Positions 1 to 6,925 of a DNA stretch of 8,602 nt are shown in pieces. Numbering within the stretch: the stretch's first letter is position 1; each line of letters opens with the position of its first letter. Source of the stretch: Lachnospiraceae bacterium UBA1718 (GTDB lineage: Bacteria > Bacillota > Clostridia > Lachnospirales > Lachnospiraceae). The DNA is taken from assembly GCA_002317245.1 (NCBI GenBank), contig DCIU01000002.1, forward strand, positions 3,984 through 12,585. The letters are read 5' to 3'. A program made the position numbers and the translations under genes. The notes beneath the pieces are model-generated. The model was not told the origin of the DNA and searched no databases. It worked only from the letters and a program-made list of their open reading frames with translations.

Positions 1-437
1 GCAGCTGTGGTTGCCAGCGTGTCACAGCGTTCGTTCTGTGGGTGTCCGGCATGACCCTTAACCCAGGTGAATCTGACCTGGTGAGGTTCCATAGCCTGTA
101 GAAGTCTCAGCCAGAGATCAATATTCTTAACCTCGTTAGTCTTACCCCTTCTCCAGTTAGCCTTAACCCAGCCATCAATCCAGTGCTGGTTGAAGGCATC
201 GGTTACATACTTGGAGTCAGATACCACCTCTACCCCACAGGGCTTAGTCAGTGCTTCAAGGCCTGTGATAACTCCCATTAATTCCATACGGTTATTGGTT
301 GTCTTACGGTAGCCTCCGCTGTACTCACGTACATGCATCTGTCCTTTGCCATCTATATACTCAATAACTGTTCCATATCCGCCTGGTCCATCCGGGTTGC
401 CCCTTGCGGAACCATCTGTATATATTGTTACATTCAT
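1..437 (-). CDS. rnhA: Ribonuclease HI (3' end cut by window edge)
   Basis: Cytoplasmic endonuclease that cleaves the RNA strand of RNA:DNA hybrids (R-loops, primers). I translated 145 complete codons. The full catalytic set of the bacterial RNase HI family is visible: D8 in TDGS, E52 in MEL, D74 in SDSKY, H129 in KGHAGHP and D139 in ERCD. The basic segment around residues 86-104 (WIDGW, WRRGK) matches the handle region of E. coli-type enzymes. E. coli RNase HI has 155 residues, so only about 10 C-terminal residues should be missing beyond position 1. The ATG (435-437) overlaps the TGA of the upstream MutS-like gene as ATGA, and AGGAG lies 6 bases before it, so the start is firm and translational coupling is likely. 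It is the last visible gene of the unit transcribed from the promoter at 4284-4313. Confidence 0.95.
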   Translation of the reverse strand, partial: MNVTIYTDGSARGNPDGPGGYGTVIEYIDGKGQMHVREYSGGYRKTTNNRMELMGVITGLEALTKPCGVEVVSDSKYVTDAFNQHWIDGWVKANWRRGKTNEVKNIDLWLRLLQAMEPHQVRFTWVKGHAGHPQNERCDTLATTA

Positions 438-2134
438 GTGTATCTCCTATTTTCTTCATAGCCTCTGGCCATTTCATTGGCCTTGTCTATGATGTTCTTA
501 TCATATCCGACAATCTCTAAGAGCTTAATGGCATTGCGACTGGTAGCAGGGCCCTTGACCATCTTATATTCAAAAGATATGTCATTGCCCTCTATTGTCT
601 CTTCGAAATGATAGTTATCATAGTAATCCTTCAGAAGCTCTGCCAGTTCAAGATCGTGTGTTGCAGCAAGAATCCGTCCCTTAACCTTGGACAGGTTCTC
701 AAGAATAATACTTGAAGCTGATATTCTCTCTATTGTATTAGTGCCTCTGAGTACCTCATCCACACATGCCAGAATAGGTGCTCCCTCATCTGAGCCATGA
801 TCAAGAATACGCTTAAGCGACTTAATCTCTGTCATGTAATAGCTCTCGCCTGCGAAGATATCATCATTAAGTGCAAGCGAAGTATATACTCTGAACGCAG
901 GAGCTCTGTAGCTGTCCGCAGGAACAGTTCCAATTGACTGGGCCATAATAGCTGCAACTGTAACAGTTTTAAGCATTGTAGACTTACCTGATGCATTAGA
1001 GCCGGTGAGGATAATGCCACGGGTCAGATTCACATCATTTACAACCGGATTAGTTAATAATGGATGATAGATAGCCTTAGCCTCATAGTCAGAGCAGGAA
1101 TCATTATTATCGCCGTAGACAAACTCCGGCTGACAGTAATTACCCAGATAAGCCCTGTAGGATGCAATTGCCAGTGCTGAATCAATCTTACCCATAATAG
1201 TAAGCATCTCATCTATGTCGTCCCAGTGCTTGCCTAGCTGGTCTCTCATCTGGAAGAACTTAATAATATCCAGGTGGAAGAACATTCTCACATAATCAAG
1301 CAGAATCTCTAAGATATTACCAGTTCCAGAATTGCGGCTCATAATAAGATACGAGAACCTGCTGAAGCTGTTCATCTGCCTTCCAAGTTCCTTAAGTCTC
1401 TTCTGCTCCGCTTCTATAACAGACTGCTTCTTAGAGCAGATAATGTTAGCGCCATTAATTACTCTGAAGACATAGGCAAAGCTGATAATATAGGGTTCAA
1501 TCCTTCTCTTCTTAGTGAAGTATGTAACGCCGCCATACATAAGTAATGCAGCAAAAGCCACAGCACCAATGCCGAAGTTAATGAACATTACAAATACTGC
1601 AACGCCATACATTAAGAGCAGCCATACATCCTGGTTGAAGTTCTCGTCAGCTATAATCTCAAGATTATTGAGATAGTCATATATGCTATACTTACCAGTT
1701 CTTCCACACTTATTCATGGTAAGCTGCATATCTACCCTGTCAGCCTCATTGTCCATGTAATGAGCAATCTTAGGCTCCATATCCCTTAGGAATTCTTCTA
1801 CCTGCAAAACATCAGTCAGAGGTGCTCTGAAGAGGTGATAGAGATATTCTTCACCCGCTGATGACTGGGTCCTGTTGGCCTCCATGAAGACTGAGTCCAT
1901 ATCAAGGTCATTCCATGTGATATCATCCACCTCATATTCTGAAGGGTGATTCTTATGGTATCCCGGAATATGCTTATACTCGCCATCCTTGAATACACGG
2001 GTATTAGGTGCCCCATATGACTCTCTGATGCATCTCTCTATGTACTTATTTCTTTGCCTATTATTAAAAGTACCATAGCCGGTGATAACCACGGCTACGG
2101 CACATAATAATACTATTAAAAACAGATTCTCCAC
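434..2134 (-). CDS. Membrane-anchored MutS-family ATPase
   Basis: A 566-residue protein with a C-terminal MutS ATPase domain and no recognisable mismatch-recognition domain I. Residues 2-22 form an N-terminal hydrophobic helix, and residues 170-206 hold one or two further membrane segments. A charged, helical region (about 240-345) resembling the MutS lever/core follows. The ATPase has Walker A at 377-386 (TGSNASGKST), a GES..MTE signature at 429-436, Walker B at 455-460 ending in D459-E460 and followed by LRGT, and the switch H493 in ATHDLE. The start is GTG (2132-2134), one base overlapping the TAG of the amidohydrolase; GGAG lies 11 bases upstream, and no nearby ATG keeps the first helix. 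MutS-related proteins with membrane helices are known in Firmicutes and Bacteroidetes, but I know of no settled function. It is probably not the replication mismatch-repair MutS. It is coupled to rnhA by an ATGA overlap. Confidence 0.88.
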   Translation of the reverse strand: MENLFLIVLLCAVAVVITGYGTFNNRQRNKYIERCIRESYGAPNTRVFKDGEYKHIPGYHKNHPSEYEVDDITWNDLDMDSVFMEANRTQSSAGEEYLYHLFRAPLTDVLQVEEFLRDMEPKIAHYMDNEADRVDMQLTMNKCGRTGKYSIYDYLNNLEIIADENFNQDVWLLLMYGVAVFVMFINFGIGAVAFAALLMYGGVTYFTKKRRIEPYIISFAYVFRVINGANIICSKKQSVIEAEQKRLKELGRQMNSFSRFSYLIMSRNSGTGNILEILLDYVRMFFHLDIIKFFQMRDQLGKHWDDIDEMLTIMGKIDSALAIASYRAYLGNYCQPEFVYGDNNDSCSDYEAKAIYHPLLTNPVVNDVNLTRGIILTGSNASGKSTMLKTVTVAAIMAQSIGTVPADSYRAPAFRVYTSLALNDDIFAGESYYMTEIKSLKRILDHGSDEGAPILACVDEVLRGTNTIERISASSIILENLSKVKGRILAATHDLELAELLKDYYDNYHFEETIEGNDISFEYKMVKGPATSRNAIKLLEIVGYDKNIIDKANEMARGYEENRRYT

Positions 2135-3402
2135 TAACGAAGCTTCTCCATAATCTCTTCTGACTTACGATAGATCTCATCAACATCTACGCCGATAAAC
2201 TGTCCGTTCTCATAGAGAATCTTACCATCAATCATAGTCATCTTAATATTGCTCTTGCATCCACTGTAAACGATATTATTAGGAATGTTAAGAACAGGCT
2301 GCATATTAGGCTTAGATAAATCAATCATGATAATATCTGCCAGCTTGCCAGCTGCAAGTACATCTGTATCAGGATGCTCTAATGTCTTAGATCCGTTAAC
2401 AGTTGCCATCTTGAGCACTTCCACTGCTGGAACCGCAAGAGGATCCATCTCACGCACCTTACCCATTACTGCCGCAAGGTACATCTCTCTGAACATATCA
2501 AGAGCATTATTAGAGCTTGGTCCGTCTGTTCCAAGAGCTACTGTAATACCCTCTCTTAAGTAATCTGTTAATGGAGCAATACCGCTTGCTAACTTGGCAT
2601 TGGATGCCGGATTGGATACAACCATTACGCCACGCTTTTTCAGAATCTCCCAGTCCTCAGGAGTAGTCCATACACCGTGGTAAATAACACCACCGAAATC
2701 AAATAATCCAAGACTATCGAAAAGTGCAACAGGAGTGATTCCGTATCTTCCAATACACTCATCAACCTCTGTCTTAGTCTCTGACATATGAACATATAAT
2801 GGAGCCTCATACTTGTGAATAAGCTTAGATACATTCTCAAGTAATTCCTTATCACAGGTATATTCAGCGTGAACGCCCATCTTGAATCCAACTAATGGGT
2901 ACTTTCCATTAAGCTTGTTGTATCTCTCCTCAAGTACTTCAAGAGTTGGTCCGAACTTATTGAGACCTGATACCAGTTCACAGCGCATCCCCATCTCCTG
3001 ACAAGCATCAGCAATTGTCTCTGGAGTAAGGTACATATCCTCTATAGCTGTCACACCACTTGTAAGGTATTCGAGTATTGCAAGCTTGGTTAGCCAGTAG
3101 CAGTCCTCTCCATCCATCTTAGCTTCTCTTGGGAATATCTCATTATATAGCCAGTCCTGAAGATTAAGGTCATCTGCAAGAGATCTGAAAGCTGTCATTC
3201 CAGAATGTGTATGGCAATTCTTGAAGCCAGGCATCAGCACATTGCCCATACAGTCAATCTCTCTATCTGCAGCTACCTTAGGTGCCTTATCGGATTCACC
3301 AACATAGCTAATCTTGTTTCCCTCAACTATTATCTCACCAGTGAAGATATCCTGTCCCTCCACCATTGATAAGATTCTTGCGTTATAAAGTCTTAATGTC
3401 AT
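2134..3402 (-). CDS. Amidohydrolase, MTA/SAH/adenosine deaminase type
   Basis: A 422-residue cytosolic metal-dependent hydrolase of the MtaD/SsnA/TrzN-like amidohydrolase group. It is expected to deaminate a 6-aminopurine nucleoside (adenosine, S-adenosylhomocysteine or 5'-methylthioadenosine) to the 6-oxo form. Metal and catalytic motifs are all present: H64-x-H66 in NCHTH, H178 in GVHAEY, H205 with E208 in VHMSE, H242 in YHGVW, and D293 in GTDGPSSNN. W84 (LQDWL) sits where MTA/SAH deaminases carry an adenine-contacting Trp. The ends (residues 1-55 and 350-400) form the small beta-sandwich domain. A TTG at 3432 would add ten residues, but those lie over the end of the PNP gene; the ATG at 3402 has AGAGGA 6 bases upstream and is preferred. 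The exact substrate cannot be fixed from sequence; the neighbouring PNP favours a nucleoside route. Confidence 0.88.
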   Translation of the reverse strand: MTLRLYNARILSMVEGQDIFTGEIIVEGNKISYVGESDKAPKVAADREIDCMGNVLMPGFKNCHTHSGMTAFRSLADDLNLQDWLYNEIFPREAKMDGEDCYWLTKLAILEYLTSGVTAIEDMYLTPETIADACQEMGMRCELVSGLNKFGPTLEVLEERYNKLNGKYPLVGFKMGVHAEYTCDKELLENVSKLIHKYEAPLYVHMSETKTEVDECIGRYGITPVALFDSLGLFDFGGVIYHGVWTTPEDWEILKKRGVMVVSNPASNAKLASGIAPLTDYLREGITVALGTDGPSSNNALDMFREMYLAAVMGKVREMDPLAVPAVEVLKMATVNGSKTLEHPDTDVLAAGKLADIIMIDLSKPNMQPVLNIPNNIVYSGCKSNIKMTMIDGKILYENGQFIGVDVDEIYRKSEEIMEKLR

Positions 3403-3414
3403 CTCTTTTCCTCT
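3403..3414 (-). promoter_or_regulatory. Ribosome binding site of the amidohydrolase gene
   Basis: AGAGGA at 3409-3414 lies 6 bases before the ATG at 3400-3402, inside the 16-base gap after the PNP stop codon. It decides the start against the upstream in-frame TTG at 3432, which has no comparable site. Confidence 0.75.
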
Positions 3415-3418
3415 AATT

Positions 3419-4249
3419 CTATAAATTACCAAATTTCTTAACAGACTCTGTTAAAAGTGTCTTGAACTTAGGTGCTGCATCTGCTGCAGCTTCCTGTACC
3501 TCTTCATGAGTAAGAGGATTAGCAGATAATCCAGCCGCAAGATTGCATACACATGAAATACCACATATCTTCATGCCCATATGGTTAGCAGCAATAGCCT
3601 CGACTACAGTGGACATACCAACTGCATCAATACCAAGCTTACCGAACATGCGAATCTCTGCTGGTGACTCAAAGCTTGGTCCTGTAAGGTAGGCATATAT
3701 ACCCTTCTGAAGCTTAATTCCCTCTGACGCGGCAACATCTGAGATGATTGCCTGGAGGTCCTCGTCATAAATGTGTGACATATCAGGGAAACGAAGTCCC
3801 AGTTCATCTATATTAGGTCCAATTAATGGATTAGGTGCCCAGGTTGCGATATGGTCAGTAATCAGCATGAAGTCTCCTGCTGAATATGATGGATTAACTC
3901 CACCTGATGCATTAGTAAGGAATAAAATCTCAGCTCCTAACATCTTCATAAGTCTTGTAGGAAGAACTACATCTGAGATTGGATATCCCTCGTAGAAGTG
4001 AACACGTCCCTTCATGCATACTACTGGTACATCATCAACATATCCGAAGATAAACTTACCAGCATGTCCCACTACTGTAGATACTGGAAAACCTTCGATG
4101 TCACTGTAATCAACCTCGCATTCTACCTTTATACTATCTGCATAATCTCCAAGACCGGAACCAAGTACAATAGCTACCTTTGGAACGAAATCTGTCTTAG
4201 CCCTTACAGAAGCCACACAATTCATTAATTTCTCATAAACAGGATTCAT
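3419..4249 (-). CDS. punA: Purine nucleoside phosphorylase, trimeric (PNP-I) type
   Basis: A 276-residue cytosolic enzyme that splits inosine or guanosine (and deoxy forms) with phosphate into free base and (deoxy)ribose-1-phosphate. Family marks in order: GSGLG at 30-34 and GRVHFYEG at 81-88 (phosphate site), NASGG at 113-117, GPSFE at 190-194 (the Phe-Glu pair of the purine site), GMST at 211-214, and N236. N236 corresponds to human PNP Asn243, which reads the 6-oxo group. H248 in THEEV corresponds to human His257, which contacts the 5'-hydroxyl, so ordinary nucleosides are favoured over 5'-methylthio substrates. An in-frame ATG at 4282 lies upstream of the predicted transcription start (about 4277), and the ATG at 4249 has a strong GGAGGG, so 4249 is the start. 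Length fits the family (about 270-275). It is the first gene of the four-gene unit. Confidence 0.95.
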   Translation of the reverse strand: MNPVYEKLMNCVASVRAKTDFVPKVAIVLGSGLGDYADSIKVECEVDYSDIEGFPVSTVVGHAGKFIFGYVDDVPVVCMKGRVHFYEGYPISDVVLPTRLMKMLGAEILFLTNASGGVNPSYSAGDFMLITDHIATWAPNPLIGPNIDELGLRFPDMSHIYDEDLQAIISDVAASEGIKLQKGIYAYLTGPSFESPAEIRMFGKLGIDAVGMSTVVEAIAANHMGMKICGISCVCNLAAGLSANPLTHEEVQEAAADAAPKFKTLLTESVKKFGNL

Positions 4250-4254
4250 AAGCA

Positions 4255-4260
4255 CCCTCC
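4255..4260 (-). promoter_or_regulatory. Ribosome binding site of the PNP gene
   Basis: GGAGGG ends 5 bases before the ATG at 4247-4249. It is the strongest Shine-Dalgarno match in the window and settles the start of PNP at 4249 rather than at the in-frame ATGs at 4282 or 4270. Confidence 0.85.
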
Positions 4261-4283
4261 ATTTCTTCATTTTTTGCTCCATT

Positions 4284-4313
4284 ATTATACCATCTATAAG
4301 CTATCATTCGCAA
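4284..4313 (-). promoter_or_regulatory. Sigma-A-type promoter of the PNP-rnhA unit
   Basis: Read on the minus strand: TTGCGA at 4308-4313 (-35), an 18-base spacer, then a perfect TATAAT at 4284-4289, preceded by TG one base upstream (extended -10). The predicted start of transcription is near 4277, giving a leader of about 28 nt. The -35 box begins two bases after the T-run of the preceding terminator, so this promoter should drive PNP, the amidohydrolase, the MutS-like gene and rnhA. No operator is evident. Confidence 0.8.
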
Positions 4314-4315
4314 TT

Positions 4316-4344
4316 AAAAAACCCTGGCTGATTCCAGCCAGGGT
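4316..4344 (-). terminator. Rho-independent terminator of the DUF3048 lipoprotein gene
   Basis: A perfect 10-bp inverted repeat (ACCCTGGCTG at 4321-4330 and CAGCCAGGGT at 4335-4344) with a 4-base loop. On the minus strand it is followed by a T-run at 4316-4320. It starts 18 bases after the TAA of the lipoprotein gene. The T-run is on the minus-strand side only, so it terminates leftward transcription and insulates the PNP unit. Confidence 0.93.
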
Positions 4345-4362
4345 CATTGTCATAATCACTGA

Positions 4363-5478
4363 TTACTTAAGTGTAATCTCATCCCAGTAATCTGAAGGAA
4401 TAAGACCGATATATGTCATACCAGCGTTAAGTGTAAGCTCATCACCATTCTCAAGATAGTAATGTGTGATACCATTCTCTGTCTTCTTCTCCCATGTGAT
4501 CTTAGTAGACTTACCACCATAGATGTAGAGGCCTTCGCCCTTACCCTTATCACCGAAGAAATTATCATATGCCATATAACCATTCTTATCAAGCTGAAGG
4601 ATATCAGCCTTCTGAAGAATAACGTTAGTGAATGCAAGTACTTCATTAGTCTCGCCATCTACATGGGCGCTGCCATACTCATAGTACTCATATACATTCT
4701 TATCAGCATTGTACTTAAGCTGTGACTTGTTATGCTTGAATGCTGCAGTAAGGTCAAGCTTAGTAGCCTCATCACCCTCAAGTTCAATAGGATTGCCCTG
4801 TGTTGTGAACTGGAAGTGTGGTCCCTCATAGTACTGGTCATACTCTGTTGAGTATGAAGAATCAGCAAATGCCTTCTCAAGGTCACCCTTTACAATATAC
4901 TCTGTGAACTCTCTAGCCTTACCGTTGTTAACACGGCTGAAAATACCAGAGAAATGCTGTGCATAATCATGTGCAAGATAAGCATCAATGTAGAATGGAC
5001 CACCATCGTGACATGCAACTGCATTGTACTCACCAGCTACCCAGATATTAGTAGGTCTGATTGATCTGATTGAACCTAACTGCTCAATGTTGCCCCAGTC
5101 CTTATAGATAACCATAAGTCTTGTTACACGATCATTAGCAGTAGAGTTAACCATCTCATAGATGATATCTGCTGTATTAAGTCCGTAATGTGGAAGAGCT
5201 GAGCTCTCATTATCAACCATTGCTGCGATTGGCTTCTGCTTCTCAATATCAAGGCTGATTGGAAGACCTGTTAACTCACTGTAGTACATTCCCTCTGGAA
5301 GTTCCTCTGTTGCTTCCTCTTCTACCTCTTCTGATGGAGCTTCCTCTTCGGTCTTCTCCTCTATTGCGATAATCTCAGGCTTAACTGCTTCTGCAGCTTC
5401 CTTCTCCTTCTTACCGCATGCTGTAAGTGCAAGACAAGCACTAACACCAATAAGTGCAAGTAATAAATTCTTCTTCAT
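4363..5478 (-). CDS. DUF3048 (YerB-like) lipoprotein
   Basis: A 371-residue protein expected to be lipid-anchored on the outer face of the membrane. The N-terminus has MKK, a hydrophobic stretch (4-19) and a lipobox LTAC with the lipidated Cys at 21. A flexible Glu-rich linker covers about 24-63. The N-terminal DUF3048 domain spans about 65-205; landmarks are LTGLPI near 70, LPHYGLNTADIIYE near 95-108, TRLM at 119-122 and a GSIRSIRP segment at 135-142. The C-terminal DUF3048 domain spans about 240-370. Relatives include B. subtilis YerB, whose biochemical role is, as far as I know, unproven. The gene stands alone: own promoter at 5521-5549, AAAGGA 10 bases before the ATG, and a strong terminator after it. 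Family assignment is confident; function is not known. Confidence 0.9.
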   Translation of the reverse strand: MKKNLLLALIGVSACLALTACGKKEKEAAEAVKPEIIAIEEKTEEEAPSEEVEEEATEELPEGMYYSELTGLPISLDIEKQKPIAAMVDNESSALPHYGLNTADIIYEMVNSTANDRVTRLMVIYKDWGNIEQLGSIRSIRPTNIWVAGEYNAVACHDGGPFYIDAYLAHDYAQHFSGIFSRVNNGKAREFTEYIVKGDLEKAFADSSYSTEYDQYYEGPHFQFTTQGNPIELEGDEATKLDLTAAFKHNKSQLKYNADKNVYEYYEYGSAHVDGETNEVLAFTNVILQKADILQLDKNGYMAYDNFFGDKGKGEGLYIYGGKSTKITWEKKTENGITHYYLENGDELTLNAGMTYIGLIPSDYWDEITLK

Positions 5479-5502
5479 TGTATATAAATCCTTTCGTTAA
5501 TT

Positions 5503-5572
5503 CCCATCAAACCGTGAATTATTATACCGAAAAGTGCTATCTAATTCAAGTATAAAATGATTACCCATCAAA
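5503..5572. repeat. Pair of 9-bp direct repeats flanking the lipoprotein promoter
   Basis: CCCATCAAA occurs at 5503-5511 and again at 5564-5572, 61 bases apart. One copy lies just downstream of the predicted transcription start and the other about 50-58 bases upstream of it. The spacing is close to six helical turns. They could be operator half-sites, but two short matches may be chance. Confidence 0.3.
5521..5549 (-). promoter_or_regulatory. Sigma-A-type promoter of the DUF3048 lipoprotein gene
   Basis: Minus strand: TTGAAT at 5544-5549 (-35), a 17-base spacer, then a perfect TATAAT at 5521-5526. Predicted start of transcription is near 5514, giving a leader of about 36 nt. It lies wholly in the 108-base gap after tyrS. 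Confidence 0.8.
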
Positions 5573-5586
5573 TTATGCCGATAACA

Positions 5587-6810
5587 TTATTCGAATTTTA
5601 CTCTCTTGAAGTTCTTCTTACCTCTTCTAAGGACAATTCCGTCACCGCCAAGATTCTCAGGAGTGTACTGAGTCTTAATATCTGTAACCTTCTCATCATT
5701 AACAGATACGCCACCCTGTTCAACCGCTCTTCTGGCCTCATTACGAGTTGGTGTAAGACCAGCTGCTACAAGAAGTCCAATAATATCAATTGCACCTTCT
5801 CTAAGATCAGCCTCTGTAATTACAGCAGTTGGCATCTCTGTAGTACCTGCTCCACCGAACAGTGCCTTAGCAGATTCCTCAGCCTTCTTAGCCTCTTCCT
5901 CACCATGAACAAGCTTAGTTAATTCAAATGCAAGAATCTCCTTAGCCTTATTAAGTTCAGCACCTTCCCACTTATCCATAGCATCAATCTCTTCAAGTGG
6001 AAGGAATGTAAGCATTCTAATGCACTTAAGTACATCGGAATCAGCTACGTTTCTCCAGTACTGGTAGAACTCAAATGGTGAAGTCTTCTCTGGGTCAAGC
6101 CATACAGCACCCTTAGCTGTCTTACCCATCTTCTTACCCTCAGAGTTAAGAAGAAGTGTAATTGTCATTGCATGTGCATCTTCGCCAAGCTTTCTACGAA
6201 TAAGCTCTGTACCACCAAGCATATTAGCCCACTGATCATCACCACCGAACTGCATATTACAGCCGTACTTCTGGTAGAGTGCATAGAAGTCATAGCTCTG
6301 CATAATCATATAATTGAACTCGATGAATGTAAGACCTCTCTCCATACGCTGCTTATAGCACTCATGGCTTAACATACGGTTAACTGAGAAGTGTGGTCCA
6401 ACCTCACGAAGTACATCTACATAGTTAAGATCAAGAAGCCAGTCAGCGTTATTAACCATAATAGCCTTATCATCGCCGAACTCAATGAACTTCTCCATCT
6501 GCTTCTTGAAGCAGTCACAGTTATGCTGTATTGTCTCTACAGTCATCATCTGACGCATATCTGAACGGCCAGATGGATCTCCAATCATAGCTGTACCACC
6601 GCCGATAAGGGCGATTGGCTTATTGCCAGCCATCTGAAGTCTCTTCATAAGACATAATGCCATGAAGTGGCCTACGTGAAGGGAATCAGCTGTTGGATCG
6701 AATCCAATATAGAAAGTAGCCTTCCCATTATTAACCAAGTCTCTAATTTGTTCCTCATCTGTAACCTGAGCTATAAGTCCTCTGGCTACAAGTTCTTCAT
6801 AAATACCCAT
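5587..6810 (-). CDS. tyrS: Tyrosyl-tRNA synthetase
   Basis: A 407-residue class I aminoacyl-tRNA synthetase that charges tRNA-Tyr in the cytoplasm. The Rossmann catalytic domain carries the HIGH-type motif HVGH at 45-48 in the context YIGFDPTADSLH, MQSYDF at 170-175, GGDDQW at 189-194 (tyrosine and ATP site), and the KMSKS-type loop KMGKT at 227-231. The anticodon-binding alpha domain spans about 250-325, and an S4 RNA-binding domain spans about 340-400. Length and order are those of the standard bacterial TyrS, with no truncation. The ATG has TGAGGA 4 bases upstream. It has its own promoter at 6882-6910 and a short leader. No hairpin-plus-T terminator is visible in the 108 bases after the stop, so some readthrough into the lipoprotein gene is possible. 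Confidence 0.97.
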   Translation of the reverse strand: MGIYEELVARGLIAQVTDEEQIRDLVNNGKATFYIGFDPTADSLHVGHFMALCLMKRLQMAGNKPIALIGGGTAMIGDPSGRSDMRQMMTVETIQHNCDCFKKQMEKFIEFGDDKAIMVNNADWLLDLNYVDVLREVGPHFSVNRMLSHECYKQRMERGLTFIEFNYMIMQSYDFYALYQKYGCNMQFGGDDQWANMLGGTELIRRKLGEDAHAMTITLLLNSEGKKMGKTAKGAVWLDPEKTSPFEFYQYWRNVADSDVLKCIRMLTFLPLEEIDAMDKWEGAELNKAKEILAFELTKLVHGEEEAKKAEESAKALFGGAGTTEMPTAVITEADLREGAIDIIGLLVAAGLTPTRNEARRAVEQGGVSVNDEKVTDIKTQYTPENLGGDGIVLRRGKKNFKRVKFE

Positions 6811-6829
6811 AATATCCTCACATATTCAA

Positions 6830-6847
6830 TCTTCCGCTAGTGGAAGA
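6830..6847 (-). other. Small hairpin in the tyrS leader
   Basis: Inverted repeat TCTTCC / GGAAGA (6 bp) around a 6-base loop, ending 9 bases upstream of the Shine-Dalgarno. No T-run follows, so it is not an intrinsic terminator. It might stabilise the leader or influence ribosome loading; it could also be incidental. Confidence 0.45.
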
Positions 6848-6881
6848 ATTACTAACTAATAACTGTTTTCACAATCACTTA

Positions 6882-6910
6882 ATTCTAAACAGTAGAATAA
6901 GGTTTGTCAA
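6882..6910 (-). promoter_or_regulatory. Sigma-A-type promoter of tyrS
   Basis: Minus strand: perfect TTGACA at 6905-6910 (-35), a 17-base spacer, then TAGAAT at 6882-6887 (-10, one mismatch). Predicted start of transcription is near 6875, so the leader is about 65 nt. The -35 box begins 15 bases after the riboflavin kinase stop codon. Confidence 0.85.
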
Positions 6911-6925
6911 TTATATAGCAACCGT

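Noticed and set aside
2139..2146. GAAGCTTC palindrome near the MutS-like start
   Set aside because: It is inside the amidohydrolase C-terminal codons and too short to suggest an operator.
3403..3432. TTG start for the amidohydrolase
   Set aside because: It would add ten residues encoded over the end of PNP without a ribosome binding site; the ATG at 3402 has a good one and gives a normal family N-terminus.
5479..5586. Terminator after tyrS
   Set aside because: I searched the 108-base gap for a hairpin followed by T residues on the minus strand and found none convincing.
5557..5922. Plus-strand open frame of 121 codons across the end of tyrS
   Set aside because: It runs antisense to a complete tyrS, has no domain-like pattern and no convincing ribosome binding site; it is a shadow of the coding strand.
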